Source: Membranipora membranacea (Eukaryota > Bryozoa > Gymnolaemata > Cheilostomatida > Membraniporidae). From it: DNA of 64,000 nucleotides. The notes under the pieces were generated by a model that did not search any database, was not told the DNA's origin, and saw only the letters and a list, made by a program, of their open reading frames with translations. Both the position numbers and the translations under genes were made by a program. The stretch is taken from assembly GCA_914767715.1 (NCBI GenBank), contig OU612070.1, positions 18,774,025-18,838,024 on the forward strand, given 5' to 3'. Numbering within the stretch: the stretch's first letter is position 1; each line of letters begins with the position of its first letter. Of this stretch, positions 36,077-48,654 are shown one piece after another.

Positions 36077-39000
36077 ATGATGTCTGCCAGATTTACTTCG
36101 ACAGCTCTTCTTCTCTCAAGCCTTGTCGGAGTTGCGATGTCATTATGTGAGTTTGGAGGCGATATCTGTAACTGGAATACACGTGGATTTGAATCGACCC
36201 ATGTTCAAGGTATGTACAAAACAATTAAATGTTATTCATTACTAAAGCATGATCTCTTCAGTGCTTATGTGGGGAAGGTGAATAGAACCTAAATATAATG
36301 TAGACTTAGCCAAGGTAAAGTGAGAATATATCTTCAGAACAAGCTATGAATCAACGATGTTTTTTGCTGGTCGATTTCCTAACGTTTTCTGAGCCTTTAG
36401 ATTTCATAGAAAAACCCTCTTGTCAAATTTTAGACTGGTATGGACTATGGACTGCCGGTTTTTAGTATCATCACAGTGTGGGCAAAAGCATCATTTACAA
36501 GGTTTAAAAAAAGATTGATTAGAAAAGATTGAAGATATAAATTAATGAACAGAACATCCGCTGCCTCTATCATTATTGATTTTGTGTTTAGGTCAGAAGT
36601 TTTCGTCTAAGATTTTCTCATACTCATAAATTATTCAAAACTGCTGACAATTGTTGAGGACATGGAGATAGTGAGGGATCGGATAATACTACATCTCTAA
36701 GTCAACATTGAAATGTAGAATTATCAAGTTGCTTGTCTTCGCTGGTCACTTTGCATATTGGCAGCATCATAGTTTTTTGTAAGATTTGTTTTATCTTCAA
36801 GAAAAATTGTGACACACACAGGGGTAACTAATAGATCAAAGATCTTACGCCTTACTTATATTTACGTCGTGTTGTGTTAACGAGTAAGTCACCCCTTTTT
36901 TCAAATTTCTAAAATACCTCTCCACTCCTGTTTGGATAACAGCCCGCCTAAAAGAAGAGCATATTGTAATGGTAGCCTGCGGATAAGGATATTATGTACA
37001 CCAGAGTTTAGAGCCGCAATGATGTCATTTATTTGCAATTCCATCTTGATTAGACTCAAGTGCTCCTCATCCACTAAATAAAACTTCTGCTAATGAGTTT
37101 GTGTTTTGCAGCCTTGATAGTAATCTTACTTTTCTGCCAATATTAATTTACCTCAAATAGCTTCAAAGATGTCATTGACTATGAGGCCAACGTGCTGACT
37201 CCGACGTCATCTCAGATCACAAAATAGAAAAATGTTAAATTCCTTCAGTGGGACATTTTTAGTTTTTTGAGGAAGCATGCCCCTATAAAAGGATAAAAAT
37301 TTCAGTTCCCACAGCAAAATGAATCGATCAATTCCTGTTTCTTGCAGTATTTAAGCTGAATTTTTTGAAGATTTAATTGGGTCGATAAAGAGAAGGGAAG
37401 AGAAATAGAAAACTAATTGTAATAGCAGTATTGCATTATGTGATATCAGTTTTGATTAAAACTGGTAAACTTATGTATCCATTCTTATGCTACCCTTATT
37501 TATATCTGTCGATACCCTTATTGCAACTCCTTTTATTCTTTCATTTACAGATGCCTCCAATACAACAGCCTTAGTATCCAATATTCCCTACATCTATATT
37601 CAATCTAAGATGTATGCTAATGTGACCACCCCTCACTGCGAACTCAAAATAGAATATCAGTCTAACCACACAGATTTACTGTTACATTATGTGGAAGTGT
37701 ATTTATCCCATCCTGACTCTTTACCGGAGCAGCTAGAAAAAGCTAGATTGACATATATGAACTCAACAATGAACACCACTCTGATCTCTGTACTCTCATC
37801 TACTAACGGGTCAGGGTAAGAATGATCTATGCTATGCTGGCTAAGTGATTTGTCCCCCCTCCCCTCCTGGGCCAAGTTTGATCCAGTTTGCCTGCTTTCA
37901 GGTTCTTGCTCCCATCCCACTGAAAAGCCCAGGCTGATCAGTGAGGGAAGCATTTCCAAATGCAGCACACTTGGTCTAAATCCCCCCCCCCTTCTCAAGA
38001 ACTAAATATTTATAATTAAAGTGCACGGCAAGTTGTTTTTTATTGCTATGGCAACCGTACAAGCATGAATAAAAGTTGGAATTGACATAGAAGGCACCCT
38101 TTTTATGCCAAAATCTACTCAGCACTTTGTTTGAGGTCAAACACCTGGAGATTTCTCCTACATCCTCTCCCTCATCCGCCTGACATTGGCATCATTCCGT
38201 TGTCATAAATCTTAAATTAATAAATTAAATGAATTATTCCTCCCCCATAGCAATTAATACGTAAAACTTTATTCATGGTAATTTGATTTCTTGGCCCATA
38301 TCTCGAAAAATTATTATAATTTTATGATGAAGGTTACATATTGAGCTATGGGTCCTTGTGGACTTGCTCCAAAACACTTGGATCTTGGATATGTGTCAAA
38401 CAAGGTCTTTGATTTCACATTAAAGGCATTATGTGTTTTACCGTTTATTCAGTCAGTCTCAAAGGCCAAGATTTCTTGGCCTCAGCCCTTTTTTAAAAAT
38501 TGGTAAATTTGTTCGCAATTTTTTTACCAATTATGTCTAAGAGTAGAATAACTGGCTTTACCCTTGCTATATAGTGTTTTATTTAAATTGTCACTATTTC
38601 GGAAAAAGGATAGTACTCAAACCATATAAATTCTGATACAATGATCATGCTCTTTCAAGGATACTGAAAATAGAGATCTGAAAAGCTCCTAGGAACTCCA
38701 GTACGTATGTACTTGTTGATCGTTTGTTCTCTCGTTCCCTCTCTGGTGTAAGTGGAATATCATAAATTGTCACAGATTCCACATATTTCCAGGTGTAAGT
38801 GTAAAGTTAAGGATCAAGGCTTTGTGTCTCCCACAACAGACCACATTTCTCGATCACATCCGGCCCTGTTATAAGTTGCCACCACCATCTTTTTGTATCT
38901 ATTTGTATCAACATCTAACACATTTTTCGATTTTTTCAGATGGATGTCGGAGAGTATAGCTTTGGGTAGAACAGTACATCCATTTAAACTAGTACTGTCA

Positions 39001-42000
39001 GTCAGGCAAGAAGTGACAGATGAACACCTGTATGTGGCTGTCAAATCTCTAACATTCAATGACTGTGATCCAGACTGTAAGTGTTAACAACTACATGAAT
39101 GTCAATCACCAGCCAAATAAAAACTAATAATAACAAGTTGAAAGATGTAGTCACAGATATCGTTACTCTGTGAGATAGGACAGCCTACCCAAAAGTGGTT
39201 GGATTGAAGCATGCCAACACCATTTCCAAAATGCAATGCTCTTCCAAGGCTCACAATCACATATGTATTCTATTGTATTCTGCTCCCATAGTTCTCAAGT
39301 TGATTGGATCCCTCTGGGAATTTCCTAGAATTGCATTGTGGGAAAATTTAACTTGCTGCATCATAGACTGTCATGCACTATTTGACTTTTTGATTTGACA
39401 GTGGTTTAAAAAGTTTTATGTCCCAATATTGAAAATATATAGGGCCTTCATCCATATTGTATTGCAAAGCTGTTTTGCTTATCAGTCATGCTAGGAAGTT
39501 GCGAAGTTTCCACTATAATTGTATGAATTGCATGAGTAAATGCTTTTATTGTTGTCAATTCTGACATCAAATTTGACAAAGTGTTCAGTTTACCTCCCAG
39601 GGACTAGGGCTTCTGGTTTGACATTGATATATTATTTTGTCAACCTTTGTTACTGTTTGGGGGGTCTTTGCAGTCATGCAAGGCCCGAAATTTGTTTGTA
39701 AAGTTAAGATGTTGCCCCTTGTTGCGACATCAATCCGATTAAGGATATGAGATAAAATGAGATGTTTACATGCAATCAAAAACAATTAAAGTGCCAATGA
39801 ACTTAACATTTTGAAATATTCGTGCAAAGGGTGCTGAAAATTGGCGCGATAAACTGCCAAATACAGTTGATGCAATTACCAAACTTCAACCAGTTATCAC
39901 CCAAGCACTTTGGATACTAAGGAAGATTCAAACGATTATAACTGCATCATGCTATAGCATCAGTTGAAAGGTGAAAGATTTTACAAACACAAAAAAACCC
40001 ATTCTTCTCGGTCGCGCAGATTGAGAAATATCCTCAAATGACGAACCAAATGATGTATCTTGAAATAGTATAGTAGAGTACACATTTTGTGGAATTTATT
40101 AATTGCTTACTTATGTAAGGTTATTGTCTCGGGGTAGAGTTCTCTCACAAGAGTTTGAGCAATCATAGCTAAGTTCCTGGGTTGATTCATAGCCCACCAC
40201 ATTTTGGCATAGACGGCGCAATCTTAAAGTGAACAGGACTTGAAAGGAAATCGTAAGTGTATTTGACCCTAACCAACATACAATAGTAGAGATGTCCTTT
40301 AATTTTATTTGGTCTTAAAGCCAAAATTTTCAGTGATTCAAAAATTTTGTAGATGGTCGCCAAATCCGGGTACCTATTCATCCTGGTCGGGATCTTGTGG
40401 ATATTTTTTCTGATTTTACCTCCCAGCCACCCTTACCAAAAGAGGAACAAGAGTCACATATCTCAACGACAACTTGCCAGAAAAACCAGTAAAAAACAAT
40501 AGCTGCTTGGCAATGTTAACCTGATTTCCCTGGTTCACCCGGCTCACCAAGTTCACCCGGCTCACCAAGTTCACCCGGCTCACCTGGTTCCCCTAGTTCA
40601 CCCGGCTCCCCTGGTTCACCTATCTATCCAGATGATGTTCTTGTTATTACAGTGATAATCCCCCGCCATCAAGGATGTACCATAAGTAACAGTACCTTGT
40701 GTCCTGGATGGGAGATTAAGAATCAGAAGGAGGATCAGAGATTCTACTGGACTCCTACTGGTAGGTTTTTGTTTAATGTAAAATTTGTTTAACATTATTA
40801 TCTTAGGTAAGTTGTTGAGCATACTGTTGATTTACTATGCATGGTATACATTTTGTACTGTATTCTTGTATTATATTTCCATGCATTAAAAATGAACTGC
40901 ACTCCTACCTTTAAAGGTTAGGTTGCAGTTAGTTGAACCCTCAGGTCTGTAACATAATATTACAGCATTTGTAATCAGTTGCCTTTACCATTAACTTACC
41001 AAAACATCCCACAATGCAGTTTCACATGATTAGCCGAACTCAAATTCTGTTTGAAAAATAGCCAACCCAAGATAATCTCTTCATTGGTCCACTGATTCTG
41101 AATGTGCTGCTCAAGGAACAATATATGTATCTACGTTTGTATATATATTTGTTTATATTGATATATATATTTGTATATGTATATGTATATGTAAATGTTT
41201 ATTTGTATATGTATATTTGTTTATATGAATTTGTAGATGACTATATTCGCCTAAGCCAGTATATACCTCACACACTAAAGACAGCATTGGAGAGCCCAAT
41301 TTACCCATACAACTATGGTAGTCAGCAATGCACAGTAAGTAACAGATTTTGTATTGTCTTCGATTAATTAAATGTACCGAATTGTGCAGATAATAACTCA
41401 ATTTGTAGCGTATTCTTTTATTCATTCATACTAATGGTCAGGTATGGGTAGCCAATGTGTTGGCTCTGATATGATTGGCTAGTGGGCATTTTTTCCCACC
41501 CACTAGCCAGTCAGAGCCGGTACATTGGCTGGGTAGGGGGCATTGTGAAGGTCAATGGTATCGGTGGTAGTGTGGATTTATGATGTCAGGTCTTAATAAA
41601 ACCATAACTGAGTATTAAAGCAATGGTATGTTTGAACCCTGTTTTGAATATTCTAGACTGAAGCAGAAAACATGTTGTTGTGTTGATTCTTGTCAATTGC
41701 CCAATACGGTTTCAGCTGTCTGCTCTCGATGTGAGTGTGTGTAGTTTTTTCTGCTGACCGTAAAATTATATCAATGATTGTAATGCGCTCAACTCCTTGG
41801 TAACTGATCGAAACTAGTATTGAAAGTATTGTACCGTTTTATGGGTGGAATGATTTACTAGGTGAATCATCAAATGTTAACAACCATCTTTACCTAAGCA
41901 AAGTCTTCTCGCAATTATTGTTGAACAGAGAACTTTCTCTGTTGCAGTTGTCCCTCTCGTACAGCGTTGCGGGCTTTTTGGAAAAATATGACGCGCCCAG

Positions 42001-44920
42001 CGTGTTTGTGAAAGCCTATCATAGATACTATGGCACTAAAAATGACGAAAGATACTTCAATGATCCTATTAATTTTGCAATCAAAGACACTAAAGGCTGG
42101 AGGAATGCAACCTTCAATATCTCAATGTCCAGCTCTTTCAACTCCCAAGATGGCAATCACGAAGGGTAAGTCTTTGCAATCCATTTTTAACTCAACTTGG
42201 GTTTGATTGTGATCCAATTACTATCATAGAAGAGTAAAGTATTCGCAGGAGGAAAAGTTCACTATTTCACACAGCCTTGCAGAAGTGAAATTTACCCCTA
42301 GCCCTAGCTTACATTTACTGAGCCCCACTGCTGCACATAATCTCCGACCTTAGCCAGCTAAAATTGGTGCTAGCTTCATTATGTCAACTTGCCTAGCTGA
42401 TCTAGCTAAAATTTACCCAACCTCAATCGATCATATTAACTCCCATCTGAACTAGCTCAAATTGGTGATTTTTCGCATTATGTTTCCCCTAGCTCTCCTA
42501 GCTCCCCTAGCTTCCCTCTAGCTAAAATTACTTTATATAAACTCTAACTTTAGCTAGCCTAATTTGGTGTGCTAGCTAAACGTGAGTCACTCCAAAACTA
42601 GCTAAACTAAACCCTGGCTTACATTTAGACCTCTAGGGTATGTCTGAGATCACAATAACCTGATATCAAACAGTCATAGGATGGTCCTGTCCTGTTGAAA
42701 CATACATAGCAAAGTTTATCTGGCACCATATGAACAGATGAGCACAAGTTTGACGGTTGATTGTTTTGGAAGGCGACAGGTGTTTCTATCTTTTGTTCCC
42801 ACGAGCTCTTCCAGGCACAGCCAATATTGCTGCTATTTCAAGAACCTGAGAGGCCACTTTGAAATTCTGTTTGACATTTTTGCCAACCTGGAATTCAGCA
42901 GGTCGAGAGTGCTGTTGCCCTTGGCTGTCCAGCCAGATAATCACAATAGTATCTACTCATTTATCATACTATTATTGAGATTACGAATTATGGGATTGTG
43001 ATAATGAGCATCCCATAATGCAATTCTCTGATAATCAGGTCAACATGAATTTGAGCTAATTAATCTGTTCTCTTGGTTGTTTCAACTTAGATATGCATTG
43101 CGGGAATGAAGTGAACACGCCCTCTATGACGTGTATCACTGTCGCTTAGAGAATGAGGGAGTCTTCTACAAGCTCATTTAGCCACGCCAGACTTGGTGGC
43201 AATGCACAGTCAACTTGTTGTTGGATTAACTACTTTGAGATTTTTCTAATGCTCCATGATATCCAAAAAACTAGTGCTGCCTAATGCTGAGAGGTTTATG
43301 AACCTGGGTTGGACTATACACGCTGTGTGACTAAGCTATGGCAGGTAATATCTCCAGGGTAGACAATATTTCTGATCTAAGGTGTCACAACCTGTCGATA
43401 ATGTAACATGGAAGGCAATAACACTCTTAGCCAAAGCTGCTGACAAACATTCCCACATATTTTTATCTCACACAACGGCCCGCGAAGTAGAGTGTGTGCC
43501 AACTGCCATGTGTGCAACTTGTCAAACTTAACCTGACATTTCTGGCCAAACAAGCGGACGAGGAGGGTCCCTGATCAAAAATGTTATGTTGTGTATCATT
43601 GCTGAGAGAACAAGGACTGTCTCATAGGAAAATCATTGGAAGTTATATAGATTCTCAGTGAACAATGTTGGAACATGTTATAGCCCAATTGAAGTGTCTA
43701 GAGAAAAGGGTAGGGTTTTAGCTCAAATGACTCGCTCATTCTGACAAGGCCCCTAGAAGTGCTGTACTGGCTGCTTTGCTATGAAAGAATGTTACTGTGA
43801 ACGTCATAGACAGAGTTTTGACATAATTCAGATAGAAATACCTACTGATCAGTTATGGGTTGAACAGATCTTGTCCTTGGCTAGATTAGCTAAACCGTTC
43901 CGTAAAGTCAGGTTATCTGCCCCAAGGACTTGCTTAGTCTACAAGATTTAAATGCCTAGCTTGACCCTTTACACTAGCTGATCCAACCAAGGAGTTGTCT
44001 CTAACTCCTTGATACAACCTGACCCTAAACTTGATTCATTTCACTTCTGTCAAGAGAATTGTAAACAGTAAAAACAGACTAATGACTGTTTTAGCTTTGA
44101 TTCCAAAACAATCAGTGAGATAAGGGGTCCGTTTTTAGTCACATAAAGTGATTGTTATGATGGCTGTGGACTTAACAATCCCTAAATTACTGACCAAAAA
44201 CAGCCTTACTATACGACTCTTCAGAATCGATAGATTTGTCCTCTCACGTTACGCAATGTACTTTTTTTTCTAGATTTTATGTTCGTCTGGATGTTTATAG
44301 CAACCCTAGTGCTTCAAAGAACGGTACCGTAAAAGTCAAAGATCTGCAGTTTAGCAGAGATTGCTTCCCACCTCCCAGTGAAAAATCGCCAGGTAAGAAG
44401 ATAATGTGGTTTCTTACAAACGCATGCCTGTGTAGCAAGTTGGAACTTTAAATATTGTGGTTGTAATGTGATAGTTAGCCTGGAACATAAAGCCCCATAT
44501 AATCCCTAAAAGAGTCATAAAAAGAAGTCTTGGAATCCTTTATACATTGGTGCATAAATGTCCTGTTTGATAATCTGTCCTCATTAAAATCATCTAGATC
44601 AAGTCACCCATAATCTGCTGATAAGTGGTCCGATGGGGAGCAACTACAAATACGGGAAGACTTGGTCAAAATTATCCCGTGATCGTTCCATCCCCCACAC
44701 CGTAACACAAGGTTTTGATTTGAAGCGATTTTAAATATCGAGAACAAGTAGACTGGTTTTGATTTATCTTCTCTTCAATTAAGAGAGGATAACTTACAGT
44801 GGTGATAATTATCAATTACTTCACTTTACTTTGCACCTAATATTAGTGCAGTGTTTTATTAGAAGCATTCCATCATTAATCACAGCTGATAATGAAATAC
44901 CACCACCAGCAGTCCAGTAA
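36077..44920 (+). CDS. Secreted protein with two MAM domains
   Basis: Exons: 36077-36209, 37551-37815, 38940-39076, 40653-40760, 41237-41334, 41948-42165, 44274-44392, 44886-44920; 1113 nt, 370 residues. An N-terminal signal peptide (TALLLSSLVGVAMS) is followed at once by the first MAM domain (CEFGGDICNW ... HCELKIEYQS ... PFKLVLSVRQ ... VKSLTFNDC). The second follows (GCTISNSTLCPGW ... SPIYPYNYG ... LSLSYSVAG ... GFYVRLDVYS ... VKDLQFSRDC). MAM domains are extracellular adhesion modules. There are many N-glycosylation sequons and no membrane segment, so it is probably secreted. Parts of the two domains share intron phases, suggesting internal duplication. The last exon (CAG then TAA) is the weakest: the TAA lies within a GTAAGA that could itself act as a donor, so the gene may continue or be cut short by the duplication junction 80 bp further on. 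Confidence 0.75.
39225..39343. mobile_element. Short MITE with TCCCAYAATGCAA-type ends
   Basis: The left end TCCAAAATGCAATGCTC and the right end ending TTGCATTGTGGGA are inverted over about 119 bp, in intron 3 of the MAM gene. Same family as 9628 and 43011. Confidence 0.4.
40521..40622. repeat. 18-bp minisatellite next to MAM exon 4
   Basis: About five imperfect copies of an 18-bp unit, GGCTCACCAAGTTCACCC, end 30 bp before the exon at 40653. One frame reads as repeated Gly-Ser-Pro/Ser-Ser-Pro and continues without a stop into that exon. However, an in-frame TAA precedes the array and no phase-compatible acceptor lies between, so I treat it as intronic. Confidence 0.7.
41115..41236. repeat. 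TA/TG-rich simple repeat abutting MAM exon 5
   Basis: Degenerate TATATGTA / TTTGTATA repeats fill the last 120 bp of the intron and form the acceptor region (TTTGTAG) of the exon at 41237. Confidence 0.7.
41449..41531. repeat. Long imperfect hairpin (foldback)
   Basis: The left arm (from TAGCCAATGT through TTGGCTCTGA to GGCTAGTGGG) pairs with the right arm (CCCACTAGCC through TCAGAGCC to ACATTGGCT). The arms are about 38 bp with few mismatches and a short T-rich loop. Probably a foldback MITE in intron 5 of the MAM gene; no target duplication resolved. Confidence 0.6.
42290..42620. repeat. CTAGCTAAAATT-rich degenerate repeat
   Basis: The motif TAGCTAAAATTGGTG and variants (CTAGCT, CAAATTGGTG, AATTTGGTG) recur at least six times in about 330 bp of intron 6 of the MAM gene. 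Irregular spacing, no clear unit. Confidence 0.5.
43011..43105. mobile_element. Short MITE with TCCCAYAATGCAA ends
   Basis: TCCCATAATGCAA on the left and ATGCATTGCGGGA on the right form inverted ends 95 bp apart in intron 6 of the MAM gene. Confidence 0.5.
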
Positions 44921-45002
44921 GAGGTTAATTAAACTACTTGACATCCTCCTAGCTCTACAGTTTTGTGACAACGGTGAGACATTTGTGTTACTACAAATTT
45001 TG

Positions 45003-48000
45003 CAGGTTTGCTGACACGGCAATCTCTTACATAGGGTAGGGTATGAAACGAATGAACTGCAAGAGATGCGTCTTTGGTTGTCAGCCTTAACTTTTTGAGA
45101 GGCCAAGTGTATATTCTTCGTTGTCAACAAAATGAAAGTGAGTCGACAAATTTTTCAAGCGTCTATTAGTATGACTGAGGTTCAACAGAGAAACCAGATA
45201 GACGTGCGGTCGTCATTTACAAGCACAGTCTGATCAGGATCATCTAGCTATTGAGGCACAATACAACAACAACTGCCAGTAATACATAATGAAAAGAGTC
45301 TCACACCAGACTGCCTAGATCAGATAGTATTTTATAAGTCAAGTAACCTATTCCTAAAACAGTTTTTATATGGCAGTAAGATCTCGCTAGAGCCAGGCAT
45401 TCAAAAAGCAAGCGATTTATAATCAGGTTTCTCCAGCGAACCAACAACATCCTTATCCTTATCCATGCCTCAAAGATTTGGTATGTTTGTTTTCAACTTC
45501 ATCAACAAATTAAAAATTTTGAAATTAGAATGTATTTGGGTGCGGCAGAGATAAGGCCAACATGCGCAATCAGCGTGTTAAGGTTTTTTGTTTTTTGAGG
45601 TACCAGTCCATACACCATACGAGAGGTGGCAAAAATACGTGATGAAAAAAGTCAGCACCTCAAGACAGGAAGTAGCACCTGAGTGCCAAAGGTGGCCTGA
45701 GTCTTTTTGTATTCCAGGTTGTTGGACAGTTTGTTCCACAGGGCCGACATTTGATAGGAGGCACACGGGTGTCGGTTTGCTAATGAAGTTAGATTAAATG
45801 AGTTAAATGTTCTCTGTGAGCAGATTAAAGTTTCAATTTATAATGTTTGATTTCTTAAAAGGGTTTGGGATGAAGTTAATCTTTCTGATTTTTAAATAGT
45901 TATAAAAACTTGTGCTGGCTTTATCTGCGTTGCCTGACATCTCAATAAGTTCCATATAAACCAAAAACCATCACAGTTTCACACATTCCAAAGGCTGATA
46001 AAAAATCATGATACAGTTTAGCATTAATACACTTGGGTTTTGGCAATTTTTGAAAACAGTATAATTGTTATTCCGATTTTATCCCATCATTCTGTTACAG
46101 ATAAAAGGGGCAGTGTAAATTCGAATTTAAGATAAATGGAGATAAAGTCGGACCCAGAACTTTTAAATAACTGAGGAACCCAATCGTTTATAGTACCTGC
46201 CTCAGAACATATTCTTATTGATCACCTAAATCTTTCTGTAATATGCAAGGCAGGACCTGAAGTGCTCAATTGAACATGGTTTAAACACATATGGGATACT
46301 TATGAGAGCAGGACATGTCGGTGGAGGGTATCAAAACTCTGAGTTTCATTCACTCATGGCTGTCAAAACTTTGTGAGCTAGCAATGAAAGTGCCTTATTG
46401 GTTGATATATATTCCCTTAACTGCAGTGCGCCGTCATTGAATTCAAAAGTTGAGTCGCAAAGAGTGGGGACTTATCTGCTGATGCAGCTTTGAAATAGGT
46501 CCCGAACAAGCTAACCATGTCATAGCTGCACTCATCGGCGATGCCAAAAAAGAAGCTCTGCCCGCGTGAAAAGCTGCTCGATCTCCCAAGAACGGACGGT
46601 CTTGATGGAGCTCATGTAAATTGCTAAAAGTATGGCAAGACAAGCTTTTCTGGTAGAAGCAGCGAACAAATGCAAAGCAAAGAAGTCTTCAATCATCTAA
46701 TAACATGGCAGACGAGATACTATGCAATGCTGTTGCTTCGGTGCTTGAGTTGCCCTTTATGTGAAATGCTTGGGTGGGGGAGGGACAGCAAGGAGGGATA
46801 AAACTTGTGCCAGGTGGTTTGTTACATTTCACACAAGTTTCTTCATCACACATCGGCTGAACAAATTGGCTAATCATGCGTAAGTTGTCATTGAGACAAA
46901 TACACAGGGGCGACTGCAATTCAAAGTCAGGCTAAGAACTGCTCAATAGTGCCTTGGTATCATTGGAGAACGACAATTAAACAACTCAGCAGCTACACCA
47001 GTGTGTGCTAAACCTGTAGTGCTTCGAGAGTTAATTTAGCGTTCTGACCAATCATTGCTGAATTTTGGGGTCAAGATATAGCTGGTGATAATCTATATAA
47101 AATCCCTTGATGTAAGCTTTCTTTGGCAACCTCACCGAAATCTTATAATAATCAAATTAATGTACCAGGTTTCTATAAATGAAAAAATCCAAATTCAAGA
47201 TCCAACGTAAATTTGCATCCCGTAGGGAGCTGCACTGCATGAAACGGTGGTGCAAGTCTCATGCACCTAAAAATTATAATACCCTGTCATATTGTCTGTC
47301 AGACACCAACTATTCTCAGGGAAGGATGAGCACAGAGGATACTTTCATCCTCTGTCTGTCTCTCTGACTATTAGGCAAGCGAGTGGGAGATTGCCCAGCC
47401 AGAATGAAAAAAATTGAACCATCTGTAATCAACGATCATCGGCGGGAGATTACCGGGGCTGCCTGCAAGATAGTATACACCGCACTACCCCCAGCTCTTA
47501 AAGATCTAGAGGAATTGTCAGCGACCAACTACCGGTCATCACAACGCAGATTGTAAGCTTGCAGCTGCCATATATGAGGGGGAACTTTTGCCGCAGTCTT
47601 GTCGCTGTGGGTGCGACGTCTGCTTCGACTTTCCAGCTTAAAACAAGGCTGTATATTCAGATTGGGGTGACTATGACTGCTGTACCTCTTCTGGGATATG
47701 GCAGATTGCTCATGACCCGTCTGTGTAATATTTGGTTGAAGTAAAACCTTGTTAAACTACAAAAAAGTGAAAAAATTCCGAAATGGGGGAGACAACTACC
47801 ATTTTGCAAAAATTAAATTATTTTAAGGGTTTTTTTGGTGATTTTTTTAGAGATACAGAATTTATTTTTTAAACATGGATAAATATCATCTAAATGCATA
47901 TTTTTGAGTCATTAGAAGTATATATTTATCATCCCGGGGAGAAACAGGCCCAAAAAAGTCCAAAAAAAATTTGTTTTGCTTGAAAAAATGGCAGCCCCCC

Positions 48001-48128
48001 AAATTTTTTTCTTTACTACCTTGATATTCTTACTCAGGAGAAAATTCCCTTCGATTGGATGTATGGTGTTGCTTTGTTCCTTCCGATATCACGAACCGTC
48101 AAAAAAAAGATGATCTGTCCGTTGACTA
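45003..48128 (+). mobile_element. Large TIR transposon, copy E3 (5'-truncated at the junction)
   Basis: Same family as E1 and E2. The left about 1 kb, including the left inverted end, is missing because the duplication junction falls inside it. The right end GATCTGTCCGTTGACTA (48112-48128) is intact. It keeps the internal block at about 46172-46905 that E1 has lost, so E1's deletion happened after the copies separated. Confidence 0.75.
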
Positions 48129-48138
48129 CTACCTATTG

Positions 48139-48654
48139 CAGGGGTGCCCAACCTATGGCTCATGAGCCACCTCGGCTCATTTTGGCTTTTTGGGTGACTC
48201 ATTTTAATATTTGCAAATTTCACGCGCTTTTTGGCGCGAATTTCATGCATTCAATTCATGCATGTACAATGTACATTAAATGTATGTATAGTGTATACAA
48301 GTTCATTGTACTGGGTGCCTGCATTGTAATATGTGTGTAGAGTTGTCTTCTTGCAGACTTGCCAACCTAAATTTTCCAAAATGCTTACAAAAATTTGCAA
48401 AATGCTTAAAATGTTTACAAAACTCCAGGGCGCCTTATATGACCAGAAATTGCCTCAAAAATTTTTTCGCGCTACGCGCGTAATCTCACACAATGACTTT
48501 GCTTTGGAATTTTTGCCAACACTTATACATGAATGAATATGATACATATATATCACTGACTGTTTCCATGTTGTCTACACGCGACGTGGTCAGCTCATTT
48601 GGTTTATTTGATTTTTGAAATGGCTCATGCGAGAGAAAAGGTTGGGCACCCCTG
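48139..48654. mobile_element. Non-autonomous hAT element, only in copy B
   Basis: Perfect 16-bp inverted ends CAGGGGTGCCCAACCT, length 516 bp, flanked by a perfect 8-bp duplication ACCTATTG (48131-48138 and 48655-48662). The matching site in copy A (about 5717-5724) holds a single ACCTATTG and no element, an intact empty site. No transposase. Confidence 0.95.

Noticed and set aside
40521-40650. Collagen-like or PS-rich coding linker
   Set aside because: In-frame TAA directly upstream and no acceptor in the needed phase; a good acceptor lies at 40652.
41104-41367. Open frame with many Tyr/Val repeats
   Set aside because: Read-through of a TA/TG simple repeat into MAM exon 5.
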